NCBI RefSeq assembly: GCF_018279705.1
Contig: NZ_CP036498.1
Coordinates: 2,063,001 to 2,127,000 of the forward strand
From: Tardiphaga alba
Lineage (GTDB): Bacteria > Pseudomonadota > Alphaproteobacteria > Rhizobiales > Xanthobacteraceae
DNA length: 64,000 nt
Direction of reading: 5' to 3'
Below the pieces are notes generated by a model, which saw only the letters and a program-made list of their open reading frames with translations, made no database searches and was not told the DNA's origin. The translations under genes were made by a program, and so were the position numbers. This document shows, piece by piece, positions 48,275-57,056 of this stretch (within the stretch, counting starts at the first letter, position 1; each line of letters begins with the position of its first letter).

Positions 48275-49751
48275 TTTTCCCGGATCCGATCGCTTTTGCT
48301 CCTTTGACCTGATTAGGATCGACGCCAATTCTGCCAGCCGAATGACCGTGAGTTTTCTCCATCAACGAAGGTACTGCGGCGAACAGTTCTTTTCGAGCGG
48401 CAACAACTTTGCGAACAGCCCGGCCGATGTCACGCATGTCGTCTTCCGTGCAGGAATACGCAATGTGGTAGAACCAAAGAAATTCTTCGTTCAGCAACCG
48501 CTCCGCGACAGGGCACTGCTGTGGCGAATAGCTCACGTTTCCCTTGTAGGCGCTATCGCTCCAGGGGGAGCCCTTTGAGCCATATGCGGTTTTCTTTGTG
48601 AATGTAGGATTTAAGTACAAAGGCCGACTGTAGCCGGTGCCAACCGGAATGCCTTCTGCTCGTAGCGCTGCGACAAAGATTGAGCGAGGGATGCCCATCG
48701 TTGCGGAGTCATAGTGTGCAACGAGAAAATGAGGGATCGCGACGCTATTTTTAATTGTTCTCGGAGACAAATCAGCCACGCGCAATCCCGGAAGATTGGC
48801 AATTTCCTTGCAGAGAATCCGGTAGTTATTAGTGCGCCAAACGTTGACGCGATCAAGCTTCGCGATTTGTGCACGACCCACAGCTGCGCAAAGTTCTGGC
48901 ATGCGGAAGTTGAAGCCGACGATATTGGCTAAGTCCTCTACCGTCGCACGTTCATCGAATTGCAGTTCTCCATGATTGGCGATCAAGCGCGCACGCCGGG
49001 CTATTTCGGGGTTTTTCGTAATGATCATGCCGCCTTCGCCAGTCATGATATTTTTTGATTGCTGTAAGCTGAAAACGCCTGCGTCGCCGATTGCTCCAGC
49101 CTTGACGCCATCCAAGGTGCCGCCGATGGCCTGGCACGCATCTTCGATAATGACCAGATCGTGTTTAGACGCGATCGCCGCCAATGCGTTCATGTCCGAG
49201 ATATTTCCGGCCAGATGTACGGGCATGATAGCGCGTGTGTGCGGCGTGATTGCGCGTTCGACAGCGTTTGGATCGATGCAGAATGTCTGCGGGTCGACAT
49301 CTACAAACACGGGAATCGAATTGAACATCAAAACGGACATCGCCGTGGCAGAGAAAGAGATGGCCGGAGCAATCACTTCGTCTCCGGGGCCAACACCCGC
49401 GGCAGCGAGCGCGATAGACAAGCCGCTGGTTGCAGACGACACGGGAATGGCAAACGGAACCTGCATTGCGGCGGCAAAGTCGGCTGCGAAGGCGCGAACA
49501 TGAGGACCACCGAGGACGTGCCAGTAATCGGAGAGTGCGGCGGCTTCAGCACTCGTATATCTCAGTACAGCTTCGTCGACTGCCATTCCAATATAGCGCG
49601 AAAAGCTTTTTTCCCGAAGCGCCTGCAGCACAAATTGCTCTTCTTCCACCCCTGTCATAGGCTCAACGAGGAATTGAGCCGAGCGCGTTGGTGTGCCGCC
49701 GAGTATTGCCAGCCTATCATCGGGGGATGAAGTCAAATTCAGAGATGGCAT
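48267..49751 (-). CDS. DegT/DnrJ/EryC1 family aminotransferase (long form)
   Basis: This 494-residue PLP enzyme is longer than most of its family (about 370-400 residues), with an N-terminal part of about 75 residues before the fold and a tail near the C-terminus. It has SSATSGLSIALAA, EDACQAIGGTLDG and SLQQSKNIMTGEGG, with the PLP lysine near residue 231. It resembles aminotransferases that make amino sugars or modify nonulosonic acids, but which sugar is unclear since LegC and PseC are both present elsewhere. It may act in a side-chain or second amino position together with the Gfo/Idh oxidoreductase encoded just upstream. Confidence 0.8.
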   Translation of the reverse strand: MPSLNLTSSPDDRLAILGGTPTRSAQFLVEPMTGVEEEQFVLQALREKSFSRYIGMAVDEAVLRYTSAEAAALSDYWHVLGGPHVRAFAADFAAAMQVPFAIPVSSATSGLSIALAAAGVGPGDEVIAPAISFSATAMSVLMFNSIPVFVDVDPQTFCIDPNAVERAITPHTRAIMPVHLAGNISDMNALAAIASKHDLVIIEDACQAIGGTLDGVKAGAIGDAGVFSLQQSKNIMTGEGGMIITKNPEIARRARLIANHGELQFDERATVEDLANIVGFNFRMPELCAAVGRAQIAKLDRVNVWRTNNYRILCKEIANLPGLRVADLSPRTIKNSVAIPHFLVAHYDSATMGIPRSIFVAALRAEGIPVGTGYSRPLYLNPTFTKKTAYGSKGSPWSDSAYKGNVSYSPQQCPVAERLLNEEFLWFYHIAYSCTEDDMRDIGRAVRKVVAARKELFAAVPSLMEKTHGHSAGRIGVDPNQVKGAKAIGSGKND

Positions 49752-49770
49752 AAATCTTCGCTTTCTGATT

Positions 49771-50751
49771 TCAGGCAGCTATCAAATCTAGGAGGCGCAT
49801 CGTCTCCAAAGCGTCAGCGCCACCACAGGTCAAAATTTGGCTGTCTCCGCGTGCGTGGTTCAGAACCTCGGTTACAGCGGAAATGAAAGGGGATGAGCCC
49901 GTCATATTTGACAGATTTTCCAGATGTGGCGTGGCGCGTTCAAGATACCCCGTAAAGCGAGTGCTGGATTCGAAGGCTTCAAGCGTAATCTCACCTCGAT
50001 CTTCTCTCGCGAGTAGTTGTCCATCGTCGCCGATGATCTCGACGTCGACGATCAAGCGATCTTTAAGGCCGGTTACCAGTATCGCGCCAGAGGCGCCGCT
50101 CATGAATTGGAGTAAAGCAGGGAGAGCTGGTTCGCCATCTTGGTCCAAAGAGGGAATTCGAAGCTGTGCTACGTTCGTCACCGGACCTCCAAGCATCACG
50201 GCAAGATCAGCAGCATGGCTCCCGATGGTCCAGAGCCGATTTGGCATCGAAATGCGCACCAATCGCGGAAGCCCGACGGCACCGCCATCGACCAACTCTT
50301 TTACTCGCCGCCACAATGGGCTCCATCGACGAACGTGATTGACGATCAAGCTCACATTGCGGGCTTTGCAGAGTTCATTCATGCTGATGGCATCGCTCAG
50401 ATTGAGAGCGAGTGGCTTTTCGCACCAAATGGCGCGCAGATCCTGTGAGGTAATTGCTGCATGCAGCACTTCACTATGAGTCCCAGCAGGTGTGCAGATG
50501 CTCAGAATGTGAGGGTTTGTCGCTTTCATCATGGCGGCGACCGTCTCAAACACTGGTATTCCAGGATTAGCGCGAGAAAATTCTGAGCGAGCGGATTCCG
50601 AAGGGTCACAGCAACCTGCCACGAAAATGTCGCGACCTAGCGCGCGATATGCACCTAAGTGGGTCCAGACAATCTTTCGGCCAACTTCTCGATCGAATTT
50701 CCAGGCTACTTGGCCGAGACCGGCGATTGCGACCCGAAGAGTCGTGCTCAC
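49771..50751 (-). CDS. Gfo/Idh/MocA family oxidoreductase
   Basis: The 326-residue protein has an N-terminal NAD(P)-binding part (VAIAGLGQVAWKFDR) and the CEKPLALNLSDA motif near residue 115, with VNHVRRWSPLWRRV following. An oxidation before an aminotransferase step (the DegT gene is next) would set up a new amino group on a sugar, as in other Gfo/Idh-DegT pairs. Its GTG start overlaps the end of the AAC(3)-like remnant (GTGA in the corrected frame). Function on legionaminic acid is inferred; similar enzymes occur as PtmD in Campylobacter. Confidence 0.82.
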   Translation of the reverse strand: MSTTLRVAIAGLGQVAWKFDREVGRKIVWTHLGAYRALGRDIFVAGCCDPSESARSEFSRANPGIPVFETVAAMMKATNPHILSICTPAGTHSEVLHAAITSQDLRAIWCEKPLALNLSDAISMNELCKARNVSLIVNHVRRWSPLWRRVKELVDGGAVGLPRLVRISMPNRLWTIGSHAADLAVMLGGPVTNVAQLRIPSLDQDGEPALPALLQFMSGASGAILVTGLKDRLIVDVEIIGDDGQLLAREDRGEITLEAFESSTRFTGYLERATPHLENLSNMTGSSPFISAVTEVLNHARGDSQILTCGGADALETMRLLDLIAA

Positions 50752-50980
50752 TTTGCAATACCCTCCTTATTAGCTGGATCTGAAAGGTCCCCGAACAAGC
50801 CGTCATCATGATGGTGCCGTTTGATATAACCGCATTGACCAACGCCTCGACCACTGCGCGTGCCTCGCCGATCACCAGGCCTAATGCGCTCATGCTGGAA
50901 TAGACACACAGGGTGTCGCCGGTCTCGACGCCGAGCGAAGCCAGATTCTCTGCGATCGACTGACGTGTCGCAATTATCAT
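50748..50980 (-). pseudogene. Truncated AAC(3)-like N-acetyltransferase, also frameshifted
   Basis: From an ATG at 50980 (overlapping the NeuC stop as ATGA) this codes MIIATRQSIAENLASLGV and VYSSMSALGLVIGE, the start of the aminoglycoside 3-N-acetyltransferase fold. The frame then breaks at a four-C run, 50789-50792. With one more base it reads TACSGDLSDPAN, the next conserved block of the family, and ends in KEGIAK at a stop that overlaps the next start. It would be 77 residues against about 270 normally, so the main body is missing. A deletion has probably joined the remnant to the Gfo/Idh gene. Confidence 0.7.
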
Positions 50981-52161
50981 GCGATGAGGCTTTCCTGAAT
51001 CGTCCATGGCGCAGAGAAACGTGCGCCGCCGTGATGAAAGTCCTTGAGCAAAAGTCGAGCTTTGGCTGGCAGCCGCATCAACTCCTGAGCAATCCGCTGC
51101 CCTGCGTGACCATCGCCGTACAGCGAGACCTCGTCAGGATTAAAACGGCGGCCAAGAGCGGATTCCACTGCAGCTTTCACCATTTTGACGTCAGCATCAA
51201 CGTGCGCCACATTTGCCCCGCGCGCACGTCCTTGCTGCCGTCCGCCCACATCGACGACGGGAAGTCCGAACATCCCTGCTTCGATGATCCCGCTGGACGA
51301 ATTACCTAACATGGCTTCAGCATGGGCAAATGCGTTCGCATAGCGCGCCGCGCCCAGTGTGTCGCAATACACAACCCGGGAGTTAACCTTCGACAGTGCC
51401 TGCAGAGACTCATTGATCAGCGCGCCGTTCAAATCTGCATTGGCAGCCGTGGCCAAAACCTGAATGCCGAGCTGCTTGATCGCCTCAATAACAGCCTCGA
51501 ACGCGGCGAGGGGTTTTTCAACATTGGTTTCGGGATGCACGGTAACAAGCAGAAATGGCTCGTTAGGCAAACCGACCGAGGCAAGGAATGCACGTCGTTC
51601 CACCAAATTCTGCTGGCGGAGACTGTCAAGGCCCGGCGCTCCCGTCACGTGGATGCGCCAAGGTTCCTCGCCCATTTTGCAGAGCCTCTCGGCCGCATCC
51701 GTCGTTGACGCGAAGTGAACATGCGCAAGCTTGCTAACGGCATGGCGCACTCGATCATCAACGGCGCCCAGAGTGAGCTCGCCACCGTGGATGTGAGCTA
51801 CGGGAATATTGAAAGGGACGGCAGCGAAGACTGCAGGCGCGATGTCAAGCCGGTCGCCAAGAACGAGCAGGAGATCAGGCGCGATTTCAGCGAGCTGGCC
51901 GGCGATAGCGGTAACGCTGTCACCCATAGCTCTTGCCGCGGTTTCCGCGTCACGACCGCCGATGTCGTTCCCCGCAACATGAACCGGTATTCCAGCCGGG
52001 AGGCAGGCTATTGCCGCATCGTAATCGGTTGAACGGTTCGCATGTCGCCCTGTCAGAAGGACTTGGGTTTCGAGCTCTGGATGCCCCGAAGTCTGCCGCC
52101 ACACCGCCGACAGACCACCCAGATCGGCACGGGAGGATGACACGATGAGAAGGCGCGTCAT
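50977..52161 (-). CDS. neuC: UDP-N-acetylglucosamine 2-epimerase, hydrolysing (NeuC/LegG)
   Basis: The 394-residue GT-B-like epimerase has LLIVSSSRADLGGLSAVW at the start, LLVLGDRLDIAPAVFAAV near residue 95, IHGGELTLGAVDDRVRHA near 125 and TGAPGLDSLRQ, followed by VTVHPETN near 210 and NSSSGIIEAGMFGLP near 297. Members split UDP from the sugar while inverting C2, in sialic acid (NeuC) or legionaminic acid (LegG) pathways. Given LegB, LegC and LegI nearby, the LegG role is likely. It is coupled to LegI by a 4-nt overlap. Confidence 0.88.
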   Translation of the reverse strand: MTRLLIVSSSRADLGGLSAVWRQTSGHPELETQVLLTGRHANRSTDYDAAIACLPAGIPVHVAGNDIGGRDAETAARAMGDSVTAIAGQLAEIAPDLLLVLGDRLDIAPAVFAAVPFNIPVAHIHGGELTLGAVDDRVRHAVSKLAHVHFASTTDAAERLCKMGEEPWRIHVTGAPGLDSLRQQNLVERRAFLASVGLPNEPFLLVTVHPETNVEKPLAAFEAVIEAIKQLGIQVLATAANADLNGALINESLQALSKVNSRVVYCDTLGAARYANAFAHAEAMLGNSSSGIIEAGMFGLPVVDVGGRQQGRARGANVAHVDADVKMVKAAVESALGRRFNPDEVSLYGDGHAGQRIAQELMRLPAKARLLLKDFHHGGARFSAPWTIQESLIA

Positions 52162-53165
52162 GGCGCGATATCGTCAGTGTTGATTGCCGAGTTGACACGG
52201 ACATCTCTCACAAGGCGCCGGCCTTCGATGCCCTGTGAAGGAGCAATGCCCGTTGCAGGACGCAACAGAACGATATCTCGTGAAGAAATCACGTCACCTG
52301 CGCGCAGATCGCGCGTGCTGTGCCAAGACCGCCGTACCAAGCGTGCCGTCTCCATCTCCGCCGGCACAGGGCGCTTCACGCCGTCGCCGAGCATGGCTGA
52401 CGTTTCCCGCAAGCGACGGACCATTTGGGCAAAGGCCGCAGGCTCGAGAGATGCGCGATGATCCGGGCCGGGTGAGTTGCAGTCGAGCGTGAAATGCTTC
52501 TCGATCAATTGTGCGCCGAGAGCAACGGCCGCCACTGACGCGTGATCATCAAGGCTGTGGTCGGAATAACCCACGGGCCTGCCAAAACTCTGAGCCAGTG
52601 TGCCGATGGCGAGGAGATTAAGTGCATCGACAGGAGCCGGATAGATCGATGTACAATGCAGTATGGTGACATCTGTTGCGCCGGCTGCATCGAGAACGGC
52701 GAGGGCAACGCCGACCTCGGCCAATGTTCCCATGCCGGTTGACAGCCACACGGGAAGGCCTTGACCAGCATAGGCCTTCAGCATGGGGTGGTTAGTCAAT
52801 TCTCCAGACGGGATTTTCAGCGCGGGCATGCCCAGGGCGACAAGAGCAGCTATGGCATTGGTGTCGAACGACGTACACAGAAATCCAATGCCTTCATCCC
52901 TGCACGCGGCAGCGACGCGCGCATAGTCCTCGAGACTGAGTTCAAGGCTGCGCAACAAGGAGGATTGATCGGCGATGCCGGTGTTCGCCTGTTGATAAGC
53001 CGCGCTTTTCGCGCCTGCGGCTACGATGGTGTCGGTCTGAAAATACTGGAACTTGACGATATCGGCACCGGCCTTGCGCGCGGCGCGCACAAGGGCGATG
53101 GCCTTGTGCACGTCGCCATCGTGGTTGACACCGGCCTCTGCGATGATCGTGAGCGGGCGGGTCAT
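52158..53165 (-). CDS. legI: N,N'-diacetyllegionaminic acid synthase-like (NeuB family)
   Basis: The 335-residue synthase begins TIIAEAGVNHDGDVHKA, with KIPSGELTNHPML near residue 135, ILHCTSIYPAP, GYSDHSLDDHAS and GPDHRASLEPAAF, and a SAF domain at the C-terminus (about 280-335). These forms (IPSGE, PDHRASLEP) are those of NeuB/LegI and differ from the PseI at 29162-30220. It joins phosphoenolpyruvate to the six-carbon product of the hydrolysing epimerase. It overlaps genes on both sides by 4 nt. Confidence 0.87.
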   Translation of the reverse strand: MTRPLTIIAEAGVNHDGDVHKAIALVRAARKAGADIVKFQYFQTDTIVAAGAKSAAYQQANTGIADQSSLLRSLELSLEDYARVAAACRDEGIGFLCTSFDTNAIAALVALGMPALKIPSGELTNHPMLKAYAGQGLPVWLSTGMGTLAEVGVALAVLDAAGATDVTILHCTSIYPAPVDALNLLAIGTLAQSFGRPVGYSDHSLDDHASVAAVALGAQLIEKHFTLDCNSPGPDHRASLEPAAFAQMVRRLRETSAMLGDGVKRPVPAEMETARLVRRSWHSTRDLRAGDVISSRDIVLLRPATGIAPSQGIEGRRLVRDVRVNSAINTDDIAP

Positions 53166-53731
53166 ATTGGGTACCGGGTTAGAGCCGGAAGTAGAAATGC
53201 CGAAGCAATGCTTGTACCGGGAAGAACGACAGCGCCTGCACCGATCATCGTCGCCTCACCGATGATGCAGTCGCCGAGAATGATCGCACCCGGCGCGATG
53301 TGACAACCATCGCCGACTGTCGTTTCGTGTTCGACGATCGCGCCGGTATTGACTATCGCTCCATCTCCGATTTTTGCGCCGGGTTGAATTCTGGCGCCCG
53401 CCATGATCTGGACGGCTCGCCCCAATTCGCTTGTGCGAGCGACAGATGCATCGGGATGAACCAGGTTCGGCCACATACGCTTGTCGGCCCAGTCAGCGTT
53501 CAATGTCGCGCGCCGACGCGCCAATGTCGCAGGTGACACGCCGCCAAAGCCTAGGGCCAAAGCTGCGTCGGGATGACTGTCGGCAGCCTCGGCGTCGCTC
53601 TCATAGCGCTTCGCAGAGAGCCATTCGGCTTGCATTGTGTCTGAATAGGCAACGACTTGTCCGCCGGACAGGGCGATGATGTCTGCAACCACGCGGGCAT
53701 GTCCACCGGCGCCAATCAAGACAAAGTTCAC
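53162..53731 (-). CDS. neuD: NeuD-like sugar O/N-acyltransferase (left-handed beta-helix)
   Basis: The 189-residue protein has the NeuD/PglD-type N-terminal strand NFVLIGAGGHARVVADII and a C-terminal hexapeptide repeat region (about residues 85-175, with IMAGARIQPGAKIGDGAIVN). Such enzymes acetylate the amino group set by LegC (role of LegH/PglD). The GTG at 53731 overlaps the legC stop as GTGA and is preferred to a longer frame because it begins exactly at the family start. Confidence 0.86.
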   Translation of the reverse strand: MNFVLIGAGGHARVVADIIALSGGQVVAYSDTMQAEWLSAKRYESDAEAADSHPDAALALGFGGVSPATLARRRATLNADWADKRMWPNLVHPDASVARTSELGRAVQIMAGARIQPGAKIGDGAIVNTGAIVEHETTVGDGCHIAPGAIILGDCIIGEATMIGAGAVVLPGTSIASAFLLPALTRYPI

Positions 53732-54855
53732 GCGGCCGCCATTCCGGAATCGCGCCACACGTCAATTGCCGCGATCACCCTATCCTGATCGTTCTCGCTG
53801 AGGGACGAAGAGCAGGGGAGTGAGACGACTGTTCCCGACAGAGCTTCCGCAACTCCGTTGAGATAGCGCGGTGCACCCTGCCACGGTGCTTGCTGCGAAA
53901 GCGAGCGCCAGAAGATGCGTGCCTCGGCATTATGTTCCTGAAGGGTGCGGACCAGCGTACGCGCGGCGTCTTCGTGCTCGACCCGTACACTATACAGCCA
54001 GCAAGAACTCTCCGAATGGTCCGGTCGCGGCATGGGCTTGATGTCGGTGCGGCCGGCGAACGCAGCGTCGTAGCGTGCGGCGATGGCGCGCTTGGCGCTG
54101 ACCATCTCGCCCAGTCGCTCCAGCTGCGCGAGGCCGACCGCCGCATTGAGGTTGGTCATCCGGTAATTGTAGCCGACCGCGTCATGGATGTAGTCGGCGC
54201 CCGGGCGGGCCTGCGTCGAGCGATGGCGAACGATCTGCGCAATATGCGCATCATCGGTCAGCACCATGCCGCCGCCGCCAGCTGTGAGTGTCTTATTGCC
54301 GTTGAACGAAAATGCCGACACGTCGCCGAGCGCACCGCACGGCTTGCCCTTGTATGTGCCGCCGATCGCGCCGGCTGCGTCCTCGACAAGCACGACGTCG
54401 TACTGGCGGCAGATCGAATGGATGCTGTCCAGGTCGGCAGCGTGACCCACCGGGTCGACAGCGATGACAGCTCTGATCGTCCGGTCGGCGGCGAGAGCTT
54501 TGGACAGCAGGATGGGATCCAGTGCCCAGTCGACCTCCGTCACATCGACGAAGATGGGCGTCGCACCGGCATGGGCCACCGCATTAGCCGAGGCCGCAAA
54601 GGTCCAGTCAGGGACCACGACGCGGTCGCCGGGTTTTATTTCCGACGCCAACAGCGCTAGGTGAAGGGCTGCGGTGCCATTCACCACCGCGATCGCGTGG
54701 CATCTTCCGGTCAGCGCGGCGATGCCGGCCTCGAACGCTGTCACCTCGGGACCGGCAGACGACACCCAGTTATCAGTGACGCATTTCACCAGCAGCTCGG
54801 CTTCCCGACCGCGAAGATCGGGGATGGCGAGAGGAATTCGTGACAATGGGGTCAA
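53728..54855 (-). CDS. legC: LegC-family aminotransferase
   Basis: The 375-residue DegT-type enzyme has RIPLAIPDLRGREAELLV, WVSSAGPEVTAFE, VVNGTAALHLAL, VEDAAGAIGGTYKGKPCG and FSFNGNKTLTAGGGG, with the PLP lysine in GNKT near residue 193. TNLNAAVGLAQLE near 232 is the LegC form. It aminates the 4-keto sugar made by LegB. It is the first gene of the long minus-strand run; its divergent neighbour is the aldo-keto reductase remnant. Confidence 0.87.
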   Translation of the reverse strand: MTPLSRIPLAIPDLRGREAELLVKCVTDNWVSSAGPEVTAFEAGIAALTGRCHAIAVVNGTAALHLALLASEIKPGDRVVVPDWTFAASANAVAHAGATPIFVDVTEVDWALDPILLSKALAADRTIRAVIAVDPVGHAADLDSIHSICRQYDVVLVEDAAGAIGGTYKGKPCGALGDVSAFSFNGNKTLTAGGGGMVLTDDAHIAQIVRHRSTQARPGADYIHDAVGYNYRMTNLNAAVGLAQLERLGEMVSAKRAIAARYDAAFAGRTDIKPMPRPDHSESSCWLYSVRVEHEDAARTLVRTLQEHNAEARIFWRSLSQQAPWQGAPRYLNGVAEALSGTVVSLPCSSSLSENDQDRVIAAIDVWRDSGMAAA

Positions 54856-55005
54856 AGCTGATAACTATTTGAAAAAATAGCGAAAGCTACCGCAGTGCGG
54901 GTGAAAATGATCACCCTCACGGCCCGGCGAGATTTCTCTTAATGGTCGCAACATCGATCTTCCCCAGAGGGGTAAACCCCCTATAAGGTCTCGGTCAAGG
55001 GATTG

Positions 55006-55020
55006 TTCACGCTGTGAACA
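55006..55020. promoter_or_regulatory. Palindrome GTTCA-N5-TGAAC in legC/aldo-keto reductase divergent region
   Basis: The 15-bp site GTTCACGCTGTGAAC has perfect 6-bp arms. Its core, GTTCA-N5-TGAAC, recurs inside the longer palindrome at 59858-59886, in front of the winged-helix regulator gene. It is 59 nt before the aldo-keto reductase start and about 150 nt before legC, a good place for an operator. Confidence 0.6.
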
Positions 55021-55078
55021 TGGCCTTTTCGAGCGCCTTGTCGTTTGTATGGTTTCGGGGGATTTCTCATTGCCGGCG

Positions 55079-56002
55079 ATGTCTGTGGCCTCACGTCTGA
55101 CCCTTGTAACCGTCCAGTTGGGGCTGCCCTATGGCGTGGCCAATGTGGCGGGCCGGCCGGGGGAGGCGGAGGCGTTCGCGATCCTCGATAGGGCGCTGGG
55201 CGGTGGCATCGGCGCACTCGAGACCGCGCGTGCTTATGGTGCATCCGAGGAGGTGATTGGACGCTGGCGACGGCAGCGCGCCGCCCCGTTGCAGATCATC
55301 ACCAAACTCGCGCCGCTGACAGCGGTTGACGGACGCATGAAGCGCGATGCCGCGGAACGGTCGCTGCGAGCATCGCTGGATGCCCTGGCGGCCCCGATCG
55401 ATCTGGTACTTGCGCATCGGGAAACGGACCTGCTGTCGCCGGCCGTTCGCGACACTCTCGACGAGCCATTCGCGACACTCTCGACGAGCCAATTGCGCGG
55501 AAGTTGATTGGCGCTTTTGGCGCTTCAGTGTCAACCGTCGATGGCGCCGCTACCTTGATGGACTCCGTACGCATTGCGGCGATACAACTGCCTGCAAACC
55601 TCGCCGATCGGCGATTTGTACCTGTCGTCGCGCAGGCACAGCGTAACGGGGTTAAAGTGTTTGCGCGCTCTGTCTTTCCGCAAGGCGCACTTTTGATGGA
55701 GGCTGGGGCAGTGCCCACTTATCTCGTTATCTCACCCGCTCCAGCCCGTCCTTACGAAACTTGCCAGGATTTCGCTGGAAACTGGCAGGTCCGTATCGGA
55801 GCTTTGCATGATGGCGGTGCGTGATGGCCCTGGAAATGATAGCCTCGTGGTGGGTGTGGAGAGCGCCGAGCAACTGGCGCAACATCTTGCGGTGATCGGT
55901 GCGCCGCCGCTCGACCAGGAGACCGTCGCAGCCCTCGATGCGGCGGTGGCTGGGCTTCCAGCCGCGATTGTTGATCCCGCAAACTGGCACAAACTGAATT
56001 AA
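55079..56002 (+). pseudogene. Aldo/keto reductase, broken by a 23-bp duplication and a second frameshift
   Basis: The reading frame from ATG 55079 gives SRLTLVTVQLGLPYGVAN and ALETARAYGASEEVIG, the start of an aldo/keto reductase of the kind found in nonulosonic acid and spore-coat loci. At 55446-55491 a 23-bp unit is present twice; taking one copy out gives AVRDTLDEPIARKLIGAFGAS, a normal continuation. A second shift occurs near 55720-55735, after which the right frame reads QPVLTKLARISLETG and LVVGVESAEQLAQHL to the end. Repaired, the protein would be about 300 residues. With two unlike lesions it is probably a real pseudogene. A reducing step in the Leg pathway may be lost or done elsewhere. 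Confidence 0.8.
55446..55491. repeat. Perfect 23-bp tandem duplication inside the aldo/keto reductase gene
   Basis: Positions 55446-55468 and 55469-55491 are identical 23-bp units (TTCGCGACACTCTCGACGAG plus CCA). As 23 is not a multiple of three it shifts the frame. The exact identity suggests a recent event or an assembly artefact. Confidence 0.95.
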
Positions 56003-56025
56003 CTTATGCTTATGGAGATCGCGCG

Positions 56026-57033
56026 GTGAACTATCGCTCTAGGAAAGTCGTTGTGACCGGCGCTGACGGCTTCATCGGCTCCCATGTCGTGGAAGAACTC
56101 GTTGCCGCCGGCGCGGAAGTGACCGCCCTTGCGGCCTATAACTCGTTCGATAGCCTAGGCTGGCTCGATGATCTCGCCCCTGAAGTTGCACGCAGCGTCA
56201 AGGCCGTCCGCGGTGACGTCCGCGACCCCGGTTTCGTCATGCGCCTGCTCGCGGGGCAGGAGATGTGTTTTCATCTGGCGGCACTGATCGCCATTCCGCA
56301 TTCCTATGTTGCGCCGCAGTCCTATGTCGAAACCAATGTAACGGGCACCCTCAATGTCTTGGAAGGTGCGCGGGCCAACGGCCTCGCTAGAGTGGTGCAT
56401 ACATCGACGAGCGAAGTCTATGGCACGGCACAGGTCGAGCCGATGGACGAGAGCCATCCATTGCAGGGGCAATCGCCTTATTCAGCTTCCAAGATCGGCG
56501 CAGACATGATGGCCGAAGCCTATGCGCGATCCTTCGACATGGCGGTGATTACGTTGCGCCCGTTCAACACGTTCGGGCCGCGTCAAAGCGAGCGCGCCGT
56601 GATCCCGACGATCATTCGCCAGGCGCTGGACCCGCATTGCCAGCAGATCAATCTGGGCGATTTGTCGCCGCGGCGAGACTTTACGTTTGTCGTCGATACG
56701 GCTCGGGCTTTTCTCGCGCTCGGTGCCGCGCAGGATATTGCCTACGGCACGGCCTATAATGGTGGAACGGGCCGCTCGGTTTCGATCGGCGAGACTCTCG
56801 ATGCGATCCAGTCGCTGTGCGGCACTGACAAGCCGGTCGTGACCGAGCAGGCGCGGGTACGGCCGGCTCATTCCGAAGTGCGTGCGCTGATCGCAGATCC
56901 GTCGCGGCTGCAACGAGCTTCAGGATGGCAGGCCTCATACTCGCTCGAGCAGGGACTCGAACAATCCATCGCGTGGTGGAAGTCGCGGATCGCTGTGGGA
57001 CAAGTTCGTGCGTCAAGCAGCTACATGACGTGA
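56026..57033 (+). CDS. legB: NAD-dependent 4,6-dehydratase LegB-like
   Basis: The 335-residue extended SDR has KVVVTGADGFIGSHVVEEL at the start, HLAALIAIPHSYVAPQSYVETNV... region near residue 88, TSTSEVYGTA near 127 and YSASKIGADMMAEAYA near 157 with the catalytic Tyr and Lys. FNTFGPRQSERAVIPTII near 182 is the LegB form. It dehydrates a nucleotide-linked GlcNAc to the 4-keto-6-deoxy sugar, giving LegC its substrate. GTG start with GGAG 8-12 nt upstream. It follows the aldo/keto reductase remnant by 23 nt on the plus strand. Confidence 0.87.
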   Translation: MNYRSRKVVVTGADGFIGSHVVEELVAAGAEVTALAAYNSFDSLGWLDDLAPEVARSVKAVRGDVRDPGFVMRLLAGQEMCFHLAALIAIPHSYVAPQSYVETNVTGTLNVLEGARANGLARVVHTSTSEVYGTAQVEPMDESHPLQGQSPYSASKIGADMMAEAYARSFDMAVITLRPFNTFGPRQSERAVIPTIIRQALDPHCQQINLGDLSPRRDFTFVVDTARAFLALGAAQDIAYGTAYNGGTGRSVSIGETLDAIQSLCGTDKPVVTEQARVRPAHSEVRALIADPSRLQRASGWQASYSLEQGLEQSIAWWKSRIAVGQVRASSSYMT

Positions 57034-57056
57034 GTGCGGGTGCGCACTCCCTGGCA

